64,000 bases of DNA from Rhizobiales bacterium 62-17 (GTDB lineage Bacteria > Pseudomonadota > Alphaproteobacteria > Rhizobiales > Beijerinckiaceae), in assembly GCA_001898965.1 (NCBI GenBank), contig MKVW01000009.1, positions 589,830-653,829 of the forward strand, written 5' to 3'. The notes under the pieces were generated by a model. That model was not told the DNA's origin, searched no databases, and saw only the letters and a program-made list of their open reading frames with translations. The translations under genes and the position numbers were made by a program. This document shows positions 53,993 through 62,699 of this stretch, one piece after another. Within the stretch, counting starts at the first letter, position 1. Each line of letters begins with the position of its first letter.

Positions 53993-54913
53993 CTATCCGT
54001 TCACGTTGATGGCGCGCAGCTTGTCGCGAACCCAGATATGACCCTTGTCGCCATCCTGGCGCTTGTGCCAGCCCATGAACAATTGCGTGATCTCGGTTTC
54101 AAACGACAGATAGGCCCAGGTCAGCGCGCCGCTGCGGCACAGGCTCGTCACCGCCGGCTGTGGCACCGTCGCCACCAGTTCTGTGTCCGGCAGCAGGCCG
54201 GAGAGCACCGACGTATGCGGAATAGTGAGCGCGATCCGGCGTCGCGCGGCATCGCGGCCAAGCGCCGGCGCGATCGGATTGGCCGTCGCGCCGCGTGGCA
54301 TCACATCGACATGGGCGAAATCCAGGAAAGTGTCATAGGGAATGGTGCTGCCCTGTTTGATGCCGTGCTTGCGCGCATAGGTGCTGCACATGACGGCCAC
54401 ATAGATGCAGGACCCGATCAGCTCGCAACGAAAGGAATCGCTGATCTTGAAGCGGCCGAGGGCGAAGTCGGCTTTGCCGCTGTCGAGCAGCTTTTCATAT
54501 TCCTCGCGCGAAGCTTCCATGACTTCGAGGTCGATATGCGGCGCTTCCTGTCGCAAGAGGCGCAGAAGCTGCGCCACATAGGTGAGTTCGCCGACGTCGG
54601 TGGTGATGATGGTGAAATTGCGCTGCGATATCGCCGGATCGAACACAAGGCCTTCCGACAGCGCCGAGCGGATCGACGCCAGCCCATGTTCGATCGGGTC
54701 ATAGAGGGCCAGGGCCACGGGCGTTGGTTCCATGCCGTTGCGCGTGCGCACGAACAACTGGTCCTCGAACACGGCGCGCAACCGGTTGAGCGCATTGGAA
54801 ACGGCCGGTTGGGTGAGATTAAGCCGTTCGGCCGCCAGCGAGACGTTCTGCTCGCGCATCAGGGCTTCGAACACTCGCAACAGGTTGAGGTCGAGCATGT
54901 TCATGTTGCGCAT
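53993..54913 (-). CDS. LysR-type transcriptional regulator (NodD-like)
   Basis: A 306-residue LysR regulator. The N-terminal winged helix-turn-helix holds LNLLRVFEALMREQNVSLAA and LTQPAVSNALNRLRAVFEDQ (recognition helix). The effector domain follows from about residue 95 (FTIITTDVGELTYVAQLLRL). It resembles the NodD/NahR branch that binds aromatic inducers. ATG 54913 with GAGG seven bases upstream; in-frame ATGs follow at 54904 and 54898. Divergent from the SnoaL-BVMO-SDR operon, which it probably controls. Confidence 0.9.
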   Translation of the reverse strand: MRNMNMLDLNLLRVFEALMREQNVSLAAERLNLTQPAVSNALNRLRAVFEDQLFVRTRNGMEPTPVALALYDPIEHGLASIRSALSEGLVFDPAISQRNFTIITTDVGELTYVAQLLRLLRQEAPHIDLEVMEASREEYEKLLDSGKADFALGRFKISDSFRCELIGSCIYVAVMCSTYARKHGIKQGSTIPYDTFLDFAHVDVMPRGATANPIAPALGRDAARRRIALTIPHTSVLSGLLPDTELVATVPQPAVTSLCRSGALTWAYLSFETEITQLFMGWHKRQDGDKGHIWVRDKLRAINVNG

Positions 54914-55044
54914 GGGGCAGCCTCATATTCACGCCGGAAATAATAATCAACATGAACATAAATTTGCAACGCTATCGGCCGGGCGGCACAGTCAGGCGTT
55001 CCGCGGCCTGGCTCAAGGCGCACGTGGGATAAAGGGAGAGAAAC

Positions 55045-55569
55045 ATGCTCAGCCTTGATGCGTCGCAGATCGCCGAACGCGCCGCACCCTTCGATTATTC
55101 GGAACAGATCCATTGGGCGGGTGGTGCTGCGGCGCGGCACAACTGGCAGATGATGCTCGCCCACACCAGCGCCGAATGGTCCGGCGATCTCGCCGGTACG
55201 ATGGAGACCATGACGCGCAATGATCCGTTTCAGATCATGTATGCGACAGGCCTCGAAGTGCGCGGCTACGAAGCCATGCGTGAATTTTATCGCGTGCGGC
55301 TGACGACCTTTCAGGGCCAGGGCTTTTTCCCGCACCGTTGGGTGGTGTCGGACGATCTCATGGTGGGCAACGGCTATTTCTACGGCACGCCCACGGGCAC
55401 GTTCTTCGGCATGCCGACGTCGGGCAAGACATTGTGCCTGCCGATGACGGTGTGGATCTATTTCGAGGACGGTCTCATCAAGGGCGAGGTTGCCTATCTC
55501 GATGGTCACGAGCTGCGGCAGCAGATGGTGCATGGCACCAGCCGCCGTCCGACCGATCCGGTGCTTTGA
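55045..55569 (+). CDS. SnoaL-like/NTF2-fold protein
   Basis: A 174-residue protein of the NTF2-like superfamily, small alpha+beta barrels that act as isomerases, hydratases or accessory subunits. HNWQMMLAHTSAEWSGDLAG lies in the first helix, GYEAMREFYRVRLTTF further on, and MTVWIYFEDGLIKGEVAYLD is the characteristic pair of last strands. First gene of an operon with the monooxygenase (17-base gap) and SDR. Start ATG 55045 with AAGGGAGAG upstream. The reaction is unknown. Confidence 0.8.
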   Translation: MLSLDASQIAERAAPFDYSEQIHWAGGAAARHNWQMMLAHTSAEWSGDLAGTMETMTRNDPFQIMYATGLEVRGYEAMREFYRVRLTTFQGQGFFPHRWVVSDDLMVGNGYFYGTPTGTFFGMPTSGKTLCLPMTVWIYFEDGLIKGEVAYLDGHELRQQMVHGTSRRPTDPVL

Positions 55570-55586
55570 GCGACAGGGGCAGAGCC

Positions 55587-57104
55587 ATGAATACAGCCAA
55601 TGCTGCAAGCAAGCCCGATGCATCACGCAGCTATGATGTGGCGATTATTGGCGCCGGCCTTGGCGGCCTCATCACCGCCGCGAAGCTGAAACAGGCCGGT
55701 ATCGATCGCATCGTCGTGTTCGAGCGCGCCGACGATCTCGGCGGCGTCTGGCGCGCCAATCGCTATCCCAACGTGGCCTGCGACACGCCGATCGATCTTT
55801 ATGCCATTTCCTTCTTTCTCGGCCGCAACTGGTCGACGAATTTCGCGCCCGGTAACGAGATCTGGGCCTATCTCAACGAATTCGCCGATCATTACGACGT
55901 GCGACCGTCGATCGAATTCCGCACCGAGGTCGCCAGCGCCATCTGGGATGACGACAAGGCGCTCTGGGCCATCGAAACCAAGGACGGCCGCGCCTATACC
56001 AGCCGCTTCCTGGTCTGGGCCGGCGGGCTACTGTCGCGGCCGGTCGTACCCAACGTGCTGGGCAAGGATCTGTTCAAAGGCGAAATGCTGCACACGACCG
56101 CGTGGTCGGACAAGATAAGCCTGGAAGGCAAATCTGTTGCCGTCGTCGGCGGAGGTGCCACCGCGATCCAGGTGACGCCCTATGCCGCCGGGCACGCCAA
56201 GAAAGCTTATGTCTTCGTGCGTACCCCCTCCTATGTGCTGCCGCGGCCCGATCTGTTCTTTGCGGTCGAGGATCGCGAGAGCCCCGAATTCGCCGCCGGG
56301 CAGAACGAGCGCCGCGAGGAATGGTTCCGTCTGTTCGAGAAAATCGCCGAAGCCCGCTTTCCGATGAACAGCGAATTGATCGCCCAGCAGGAAGGCGAAT
56401 GGCGCAAGCATTTCGACAAGGAAATCCACGATCCCAGCCTGCGCGAGATTCTGACACCGAACTATCGCTTCGGTTGCAAACGGCCGCTGTTCAGCAACGA
56501 TTATTATCCGGCCATGCGTCGGCCCAATGTCGAGGTGATCGGCAGCGGCGTCACAGCTCTCACGGAAAGCGGCATCGTCGATCAAGACGGCAAGTCCTAT
56601 CCGGTCGATGCCATCATCTGGGCGACGGGCTTCGACACCGCGCATATGCTGGGCGGGCTTGAGATCGCCGGGCGCGGCGGCCAAACGCTCGAGGTATTCT
56701 GGCGCGAACTGCCGCAAGCCTATTACGGCACCCTCGTCAAAGGCTTTCCCAATCTCTTTCTCATCAACGGGCCGAATGTCAGCGGCGCCTCGGCGACGGA
56801 TTTCATCGAAGGCCAGGTCACTTTGATCGTCGAAGCCATCACCTCCATGGCCGAGAGTGGCGCGCGCACCGTCGAGGTGTCGGATGAGATATACGACGCC
56901 TACAATCGGGACATTCAGCGCCGCGCCAGCGATAGCGTGTTGGTGCTCGGCAATTGCTCGTCCTGGTATCGTGCCGGTGGCGATGGCGCCGTGTTCACCC
57001 ATTGGCCCGGTACCATCGAATTGTTCCGCGCCAAGATCAAAGGCGATGCCCGCGCGGGGTTGGCTTTCGATGTAAATGAAAAGGCTACGGAGGAAACCTC
57101 ATGA
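55587..57104 (+). CDS. Type I Baeyer-Villiger-like flavin monooxygenase
   Basis: A 505-residue FAD and NADPH-dependent monooxygenase. The FAD motif is GAGLGG (22-27), the NADPH motif VGGGATA (about 187-193). FKGEMLHTTAW (163-173) fits the BVMO fingerprint FxGxxxHxxxW exactly. The segment DAIIWATGFDTAHMLGG is the ATG motif of the class. It would convert a ketone to an ester or lactone. The stop overlaps the SDR start by four bases; an SDR can supply the ketone from an alcohol. Confidence 0.9.
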   Translation: MNTANAASKPDASRSYDVAIIGAGLGGLITAAKLKQAGIDRIVVFERADDLGGVWRANRYPNVACDTPIDLYAISFFLGRNWSTNFAPGNEIWAYLNEFADHYDVRPSIEFRTEVASAIWDDDKALWAIETKDGRAYTSRFLVWAGGLLSRPVVPNVLGKDLFKGEMLHTTAWSDKISLEGKSVAVVGGGATAIQVTPYAAGHAKKAYVFVRTPSYVLPRPDLFFAVEDRESPEFAAGQNERREEWFRLFEKIAEARFPMNSELIAQQEGEWRKHFDKEIHDPSLREILTPNYRFGCKRPLFSNDYYPAMRRPNVEVIGSGVTALTESGIVDQDGKSYPVDAIIWATGFDTAHMLGGLEIAGRGGQTLEVFWRELPQAYYGTLVKGFPNLFLINGPNVSGASATDFIEGQVTLIVEAITSMAESGARTVEVSDEIYDAYNRDIQRRASDSVLVLGNCSSWYRAGGDGAVFTHWPGTIELFRAKIKGDARAGLAFDVNEKATEETS

Positions 57105-57814
57105 CGGATATCGCCATAGTGACGGGCGGGACGGGCGCGATTGGCGCGGCGATCGCCGCCGAATTGCAGTCGCGTGGCTGGCACGTGGTGGCGGCCGATC
57201 TGGATGCCAAGCCGGTTGCAGCCGGCCAGTCGTTCTTCGCATGCGATGTTACCGATCCGGCAAGTCTGAAGGCCTTGTTCGCCCATGCGGAGGCGCTCGG
57301 CACGGTGCGCTGCGTCATCGCCGCCCATGGCATTCTCATGGAAACACCGGCCGGCGCCGCCGATCCAGCTGCGGTCGCCAAGGTTCTCGATATCAATCTG
57401 AATGGCGTCGCCTATCTCTGCGATCTGGCGGGTTCGCATTTGGGGCGCGATACCTCAGTGCTCCTTGTCAGCAGCGTCACGGCGTTCATGGGCCGCGCCA
57501 AGAACGCCTATGCCTATCAGGCGAGCAAGGCCGGTGTTGAATCGCTGACGCGCACTTTCGCCGTCGCCTATGGACCGCAGGGCATCCGGGTCAATTGCAT
57601 CGCGCCGGGCTTCATGGCCGTTCCCATGAAGGGTGCCGGTGCCAAACTGCGCCAGCGCCAGGGTGGCAGTGACACGGTCGGCAAGGCGGCGCCCTTGGGC
57701 CAGGTGATCGCGCCACAGGAGATCGCGAAGGCCGCAGCCTTCCTGTGTTCGAAGGATGCGGCGGCGATCACCGGCGCCGTTCTGCCGGTAGATGGCGGCT
57801 TCGGGGCGCTTTAA
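57101..57814 (+). CDS. Short-chain dehydrogenase/reductase
   Basis: A 237-residue classical SDR. The cofactor motif is TGGTGAIG (residues 9-16), the catalytic Ser lies in LLVSSVTAFMGR, and Tyr/Lys in YQASKAGVESLTRT. The C-terminal GAVLPVDGGFG is typical. Translation is coupled to the monooxygenase (ATGA overlap). Probably oxidises an alcohol to the ketone used by the monooxygenase, or the reverse. Its 3' end meets the convergent LysR gene after nine bases. Confidence 0.9.
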   Translation: MTDIAIVTGGTGAIGAAIAAELQSRGWHVVAADLDAKPVAAGQSFFACDVTDPASLKALFAHAEALGTVRCVIAAHGILMETPAGAADPAAVAKVLDINLNGVAYLCDLAGSHLGRDTSVLLVSSVTAFMGRAKNAYAYQASKAGVESLTRTFAVAYGPQGIRVNCIAPGFMAVPMKGAGAKLRQRQGGSDTVGKAAPLGQVIAPQEIAKAAAFLCSKDAAAITGAVLPVDGGFGAL

Positions 57815-57823
57815 CGCTGAAAG

Positions 57824-58720
57824 CTATGAGGCCTGGGTCCACGGCGCTTCCTTCACCGTGGTCTTCACCAGGCTGGAAAATTCGCGGGCCGCGCGGCTTT
57901 CCGGGCGGTCCTTGCGGCGAACGAGGCAGCGATTGACGAAGAGGCCGGGAATAGGCCGGCCTTTCAATTGCAGCCGATGGGTCTTGCCGATCAGGCTGAA
58001 CTTCGGCGCGATGGCATAGCCGATGCCGGCCTCGATCAGATCTTCGTTCAACTGCGTCGAATCGGTTTCGACGACCGGCGTCAGGGCTATGCCGGCCTGC
58101 GAGGCATAGCCGTCGAGCAGATCGCGGGTGGCATTGCTGCGCCGCGCCGCCAGCAACGGCACCGACGACAGAAATTTCGGCGTGATGCGGCTCGGCAGAT
58201 AAGAGTCCTTCGAGGTGAAAATCCAGATCTCCTCCTTGAAAAGACGCTCCGCCAGCAAATGCGCCGGCGCGCTGATCAGGCTGGCGATAGCGATATCCAA
58301 GGCGTCGGTGAAGACATCGCGCGCCAGTTGATCGCTGATGCCTTCGCGCACTTCGATGCTGATTCTGGGATAGAGCTTCAAGAAAGATCGCACCGGGCCG
58401 GAAAGAAGGCGGCCGGTCAAAGCCGGCGGGCAGCCGATGCGCAGTCGCCCCGAGGGGATCAGCGAGCGGGCGACGATGTCTTCCTGCATCTGATCGAAAC
58501 TACGGATCTGCAATTCGGCCCGCTCCAGCAGCAGCTTGCCGAAATCGGTCAGTTCGACACCTTTCTGATGGCGCACGAAAAGCGTGCCGTCGAGTTCGTC
58601 TTCCAGAAGGCGGATGTGGCGCGTCAGCGCCGGCTGCGCCACATGCAGCTCCACCGCGGCCCGGCTGAAGCTGCGATTGCGCGCGATGGCGACGAAATAT
58701 CTGAGCTGCGTCAGGTTCAT
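57824..58720 (-). CDS. LysR-type transcriptional regulator (CbbR/CatM-like branch)
   Basis: A 298-residue LysR protein. The HTH is seen in MNLTQLRYFVAIARNRSFSR and LHVAQPALTRHIRLLEDELD; the effector domain starts at LRIGCPPALTGRLLSGPVRS. ATG 58720 is the canonical family start; the frame open further upstream covers repeat DNA. It is divergent from an amidohydrolase gene, and a LysR-type dyad (58837-58855) lies between them. Confidence 0.92.
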   Translation of the reverse strand: MNLTQLRYFVAIARNRSFSRAAVELHVAQPALTRHIRLLEDELDGTLFVRHQKGVELTDFGKLLLERAELQIRSFDQMQEDIVARSLIPSGRLRIGCPPALTGRLLSGPVRSFLKLYPRISIEVREGISDQLARDVFTDALDIAIASLISAPAHLLAERLFKEEIWIFTSKDSYLPSRITPKFLSSVPLLAARRSNATRDLLDGYASQAGIALTPVVETDSTQLNEDLIEAGIGYAIAPKFSLIGKTHRLQLKGRPIPGLFVNRCLVRRKDRPESRAAREFSSLVKTTVKEAPWTQAS

Positions 58721-58734
58721 TCTGGCCTCCCAGA

Positions 58735-58826
58735 GCAAATCACGTTTCGATAGAAACGTGATTTGCTTAAGTCTCCTGTTTTGACGCGCCTTCTTTGCTT
58801 TTGATGAGTCCATCAAAAGCAGAAGC
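58735..58826. repeat. Dispersed repeat with two perfect hairpins in a LysR divergent promoter
   Basis: Hairpin 1: GCAAATCACGTTTC (58735-58748), loop GATA, GAAACGTGATTTGC (58753-58766), 14 bp perfect. Then TCTCCTGTTTTGACGCGCC. Hairpin 2: TGCTTTTGATG (58796-58806), loop AGTC, CATCAAAAGCA (58811-58821), 11 bp perfect. The same order of parts is seen at 28027-28235. It separates the LysR gene from its operator-like site. Confidence 0.75.
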
Positions 58827-58836
58827 GCTATTGCCA

Positions 58837-58855
58837 CCATATCATTTTGCTATGG
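58837..58855. promoter_or_regulatory. LysR-type box between regulator and amidohydrolase
   Basis: CCATA-N9-TATGG is a perfect dyad and contains the T-N11-A pattern (T58840, A58852) of LysR operators. It lies in the 208-base divergent region. Confidence 0.5.
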
Positions 58856-58928
58856 AGGGGCAAAAAATCTGTATTTGGCGGATAGCCGGGCGACGTGCTT
58901 CATCGCGCCATCTGAAGAGGAAACGCCG

Positions 58929-59936
58929 ATGATCATCGAGTGGCACACCCACGTTTATCCGCCTGAAGAAGCCGCCGCAGATAGCCGTGCCTGGGAGGGC
59001 AAGAATTTGGGGCCGGCGTGGGACGGCCGCTGCCCGATGACGATTGACAATGTCATGGACGCGCATCGCCGCTCAGGTGTGGCACTCAGCGTGATCAGCA
59101 ATGCCGCTCACTATATTCGCTACAAAAGCGAAGCTGACGAACTCAAGGCGGTGCAGCGCTGGTCGGATTACGCGGCCGAGCTGCAAACCAAACATGCCGG
59201 CGAAGTGCTGGGCTTCGCGACGATCCTGCCGGCGGCGGGCCCGGCAATGATCAAGGAGGCCGAACGTGCCATTCGCCAGCTGGGTCTGCGCGGTTTCTTC
59301 ATCCACTCGAACCACAAGGGCATCTATCCTGACAATGATGCGGCGCGACCGTTCTGGGAATTGGCTGAAGATCTCGACGTACCGGTTTTTATCCATCCGC
59401 CCCATGCCGGGATCGGCGAGGAATTCGTCGGCGAATATCGGCTGGCCTCAAGCATTGGCCGCCCGGCCGATCTCTGCCTCGCCATTTCCAGGCTGATCGT
59501 GCGCGGCATCCTGGAGGATTTCCCGCGCCTCAAGCTCGTCGGTTCCCATGGCGGCGGCGGCATCTGTGAAGTCATCGGCCGCATGAACTACGCCTATGAG
59601 CTGCAGGACGAGGCTTATTTTCTGGGTTCCTATGCGCCCATGAAGATCAAGCACGAGCCGGGATATTATTTGAAGAAAATGTATTTCGACTCGGTGACCT
59701 ATCATATGCCGGCGGCGCGCATGGTTCTCGATTCCGTCGGGCCCGACCATTTCATCTACGGCAGCGACGCGCCGCCGCTCACGGTGCTGAAGCCGCGCGC
59801 CATTCAGATGGTCAAGGACATGCATTTGCCGCCGGATCAGGAAGAGAAGGTCTTCTGGCGCAATGCGGCCAAACTCTTGAAGCTGAGCGACAACGAGCTC
59901 GCCAAACTGCACGCCAAGCAGTCGGAGCCCGCATAA
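58929..59936 (+). CDS. Amidohydrolase (PF04909, ACMSD-like)
   Basis: A 335-residue metal-dependent hydrolase/decarboxylase. The N-terminal metal motif HTH (His6, His8) lies in MIIEWHTHVYPP; a third His in PVFIHPPHAG, LVGSHGGGG a fourth, and Asp in FIYGSDAPPLT completes the site. The family includes aminocarboxymuconate-semialdehyde decarboxylase and gamma-resorcylate decarboxylase. ATG 58929; RBS GAGGAAACG. Followed by a Bug receptor gene 52 bases downstream, so uptake and processing of a carboxylate is likely. Confidence 0.87.
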   Translation: MIIEWHTHVYPPEEAAADSRAWEGKNLGPAWDGRCPMTIDNVMDAHRRSGVALSVISNAAHYIRYKSEADELKAVQRWSDYAAELQTKHAGEVLGFATILPAAGPAMIKEAERAIRQLGLRGFFIHSNHKGIYPDNDAARPFWELAEDLDVPVFIHPPHAGIGEEFVGEYRLASSIGRPADLCLAISRLIVRGILEDFPRLKLVGSHGGGGICEVIGRMNYAYELQDEAYFLGSYAPMKIKHEPGYYLKKMYFDSVTYHMPAARMVLDSVGPDHFIYGSDAPPLTVLKPRAIQMVKDMHLPPDQEEKVFWRNAAKLLKLSDNELAKLHAKQSEPA

Positions 59937-59988
59937 CGAAGCGCGGCTCCGCCGCGTTCAAGCAATAGACAGGTCATCGGGAGGGACC

Positions 59989-60975
59989 ATGTTGAGTGCC
60001 AAAGCCATCCGCATTTTCGGACTGATCGCTTGGTCCATGCTTGCCTCGGCCGGCATTGTATCGCCGGTCCTCGCGCAGACCTATCCAAACAAGCCGATCC
60101 GGGTCATCTCCGGTGTCGGCGTCGGCGGAACGTTCGATATTTTCCTGCGGGCGCTGGCCGAGGAACTGACCCGCAAATGGGGCCAGGCCCTCGTCATCGA
60201 GCCTCGGCCGGGCGGTAATTTCATCACCGCCGCGCGCGCCTGCGCCGATGCGGCGCCGGACGGTTACACGTTATGCTCGCTCTCCGGCGACAATCTCGTC
60301 TATCCGGAGTTTCTGTTTCGCGATCTCGGCTTCGACATCCGCAACGGCTTGAAGCCGATCGTCAATCTGTTCTTCAATCCGCAAATGCTGGTGGTGACGT
60401 CGAGCCTCAAGGCGCGCACCCTCGAAGACGTTGCCGTCGCCGCGCGGCAGCGGCCCAAAACCCTGGCCTATATGGCGCCGGCGCCGCCGAGCCGCCTGTT
60501 CATGGAATATTTCAATCGCCAGTATGGGCTCGATATCGTCGGCGTACCGTTTCGTGGCGGCAGTGACGCGCTGAGCAATCTGATGAGCGGATCGATCCAT
60601 TTCGTGTTTACGGGCGCCGCCAATTTTTCAAGCCTGATCGACGATGGACAGATCTATCCGCTCGTCATCGATACGCCGCAACGCTTGCCGCAATATCCAG
60701 ACGTGCCGACTATGATCGAGGCCGGCTATAAAGGCGCTTTGGTCCGCAACTATCTCGGTCTCGTCGGGCCGGGCCAGTTACCGGACGCCCTGGTCACGCA
60801 GATCAATGCGGCCGTGAACGACATCATGAACGATCCCGCCTTCCGCAAGCGCCATCTGTTCGATCGCGGCTTGCAGCCGGCGAACGGCAGCACCGCCGAG
60901 TTTGAAGCTTTCCTAACTCAGGATCGCGTGGAATCGGCAAAAGTGGTGCAGGAAGCGCATCTGCCGGTTCAATAG
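59989..60975 (+). CDS. Bug/TctC family periplasmic receptor
   Basis: A 328-residue exported receptor. Signal peptide (LIAWSMLASAGIVSPVLAQT), then YPNKPIRVISGVGVGGTFDI, the Bug ligand loop, and VGVPFRGGSDALSNLMSGSI, a conserved segment of the second lobe. No TctAB membrane partners in the window, as for the other Bug genes here. RBS CGGGAGGGA before ATG 59989. Probably co-transcribed with the amidohydrolase. Confidence 0.88.
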   Translation: MLSAKAIRIFGLIAWSMLASAGIVSPVLAQTYPNKPIRVISGVGVGGTFDIFLRALAEELTRKWGQALVIEPRPGGNFITAARACADAAPDGYTLCSLSGDNLVYPEFLFRDLGFDIRNGLKPIVNLFFNPQMLVVTSSLKARTLEDVAVAARQRPKTLAYMAPAPPSRLFMEYFNRQYGLDIVGVPFRGGSDALSNLMSGSIHFVFTGAANFSSLIDDGQIYPLVIDTPQRLPQYPDVPTMIEAGYKGALVRNYLGLVGPGQLPDALVTQINAAVNDIMNDPAFRKRHLFDRGLQPANGSTAEFEAFLTQDRVESAKVVQEAHLPVQ

Positions 60976-60981
60976 AGGCGT

Positions 60982-61857
60982 TTAGGCGAAGCCAAACAGC
61001 TTGGTCGGATTGTCGACGAGAATGCGCCGGCGGGTTTTCTCGTCGGGCGCAATTTCGCCCAGAAGATCGACGAGATCGCCATCGTCAGGCATCGGGCCAT
61101 GCAGATTGACATGCGGCCAGTCGCTGCCCCAGACGACGCGTTCGGGCGCATGGCGCACCAGCCTTGCCGGGATCGCCAGGGCATCGCGATAGGGCGGTCC
61201 CTTGATCGACAGGCGGTCGGCGCCGCTGATCTTCACCCAGACATGGCCGCGATCGAGGAGCTTGCGCAACGCCTGGATCGCCGGCCCTTCTGGGCCCTCG
61301 GCCAGGGGCGGGCGCCCCATATGGTCGATCACCACGGTGGCGTCGATCTCGCCGATGAAAGGCGCATATTGGACGATGTCATGCCCGGCAACATGGATGG
61401 CGATATGCCAGCCGAAGGGTTTGACGCGGGCGATCACCTCGCGCACCGCAGCCAAATCTGGTGCGCCGCCGAGATGGGCGAGGAAGCTGAAGCGCACGCC
61501 GCAAAAGCCGGCCGCATCATAGTCGGCTAATGTCTCGTCGCTATCGGTGCGACGGATCAGCGCCACGCCGCGATAGCGCCCGGCGCCGTCGCGCAGGGCT
61601 TGCAGCACCGCTCTGTGATCGAAGCCGTGCCCCTGGCTCTGCACGATGACCGCGCGCGAAAAGCCGAGATGATCGTGGAGCTGCCGCAACGCGGTTTCCG
61701 GCGCTTCATTGGGCGTGAAGCTGCGGTTGTCGGGCAAGGCGAAGCGCGCGAATGGCCCGAAGATATGGCAATGGCTGTCGCAGGCCTGGGCCGGCAGAGC
61801 GATGCTGGGCTGGCGGGGATGGAGAAGCGGTGGCGGGCCGTCGGCGGTCAGAGTCAC
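60982..61857 (-). CDS. Amidohydrolase, 2-pyrone-4,6-dicarboxylate lactonase-like
   Basis: A 291-residue PF04909 protein of the LigI branch. Metal ligands: CDSHCHIFGP (His29, His31), WHIAIHVAGHD, VVIDHMGRPP and the Asp in VVWGSDWPHVN. LigI opens the pyrone ring of the protocatechuate 4,5-cleavage route; this protein could act on that or a related lactone. GTG 61857 with AAAGGA six bases upstream. Last gene of the Bug-SDR-amidohydrolase operon. Confidence 0.87.
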   Translation of the reverse strand: MTLTADGPPPLLHPRQPSIALPAQACDSHCHIFGPFARFALPDNRSFTPNEAPETALRQLHDHLGFSRAVIVQSQGHGFDHRAVLQALRDGAGRYRGVALIRRTDSDETLADYDAAGFCGVRFSFLAHLGGAPDLAAVREVIARVKPFGWHIAIHVAGHDIVQYAPFIGEIDATVVIDHMGRPPLAEGPEGPAIQALRKLLDRGHVWVKISGADRLSIKGPPYRDALAIPARLVRHAPERVVWGSDWPHVNLHGPMPDDGDLVDLLGEIAPDEKTRRRILVDNPTKLFGFA

Positions 61858-61867
61858 AACAGATCCT

Positions 61868-62698
61868 TTAATCGCAGCGGGCGGTCATGCCGCCATCGAC
61901 GATGATTTCAGTGCCGGTGATGAAGCGCGCTTCATCGCTGGCGAGGAAGAGGGCGGCATAGGCCGTGTCGCGACCGTCGCCCATGAAGCCAAGAGGTATG
62001 CGCGCCTGACGCGCCGCGAGCAGCGTCTCGATATCGCCGCCGGTCCGCTGCTTCGCCAAGCGCGTCTCGACCATCGGCGTGTGCATCTGGCCGGGCACGA
62101 CCGTGTTCACGCGGATGCGCTTGGGCGCATATTCCACCGCCGTCACCCGCGAAAACTGGATGATGGCGGCTTTCGTCGAGGCATAGGCGACTTGCGCCGA
62201 TCCGGTCCAGCGCAGGCCTGACGTCGAGGCCGTATTGACGATAGCACCGCCGCCGGCCGCTTCCATCACCGGGATCACATGTTTGCAGGTGAGGAAGACG
62301 CTGGTCAGGTTGAAGTCGAGCTGTGCGCGCCAACGCTCCTCGCTCAAGGCCACGGCGCCGCCCGGCGCCGAGCCGCCGATATTGTTGACGAGAATGTCGA
62401 TGGTGCCGAAGCGTTCGCGGCAAGCCTGCACCGCCGCTTCGATCTGCGCGCTGTCGGTGGCATCGCACAGATGCGTGGCGATCGTGCCGCCGTCTTCCTC
62501 CACGCGTGCCACGGTCTCGATCATCGTCTCCGCTTTGAGATCGAGCGCGAACACCTCAGCCCCTTCGCGGGCGAACAGCACGGCAGCCGCTCGACCGTTG
62601 CCCCAGCCGGAGCCGACACAGCCGGCGCCGGTGATGAAGGCGACCTTGCCGGCAAGTCTTCCGGTTTTTTGTCGTCCGCGTTTTTCTTGAACGCTCAT
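61868..62698 (-). CDS. Short-chain dehydrogenase/reductase
   Basis: A 276-residue classical SDR. Cofactor site: VAFITGAGCVGSGWGNGRAA; NNIGG in ILVNNIGGSAPGG; catalytic Ser in NTASTSGLR and Tyr/Lys in YASTKAAII; C-terminal TGTEIIVDGGMTARCD. The extra residues in the glycine loop (GCVGSGWGN) are typical of a catabolic SDR subgroup. It starts one base after the Bug stop (TGA-T-ATG), and the amidohydrolase follows 10 bases after its stop. Confidence 0.9.
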   Translation of the reverse strand: MSVQEKRGRQKTGRLAGKVAFITGAGCVGSGWGNGRAAAVLFAREGAEVFALDLKAETMIETVARVEEDGGTIATHLCDATDSAQIEAAVQACRERFGTIDILVNNIGGSAPGGAVALSEERWRAQLDFNLTSVFLTCKHVIPVMEAAGGGAIVNTASTSGLRWTGSAQVAYASTKAAIIQFSRVTAVEYAPKRIRVNTVVPGQMHTPMVETRLAKQRTGGDIETLLAARQARIPLGFMGDGRDTAYAALFLASDEARFITGTEIIVDGGMTARCD

Positions 62699-62699
62699 A

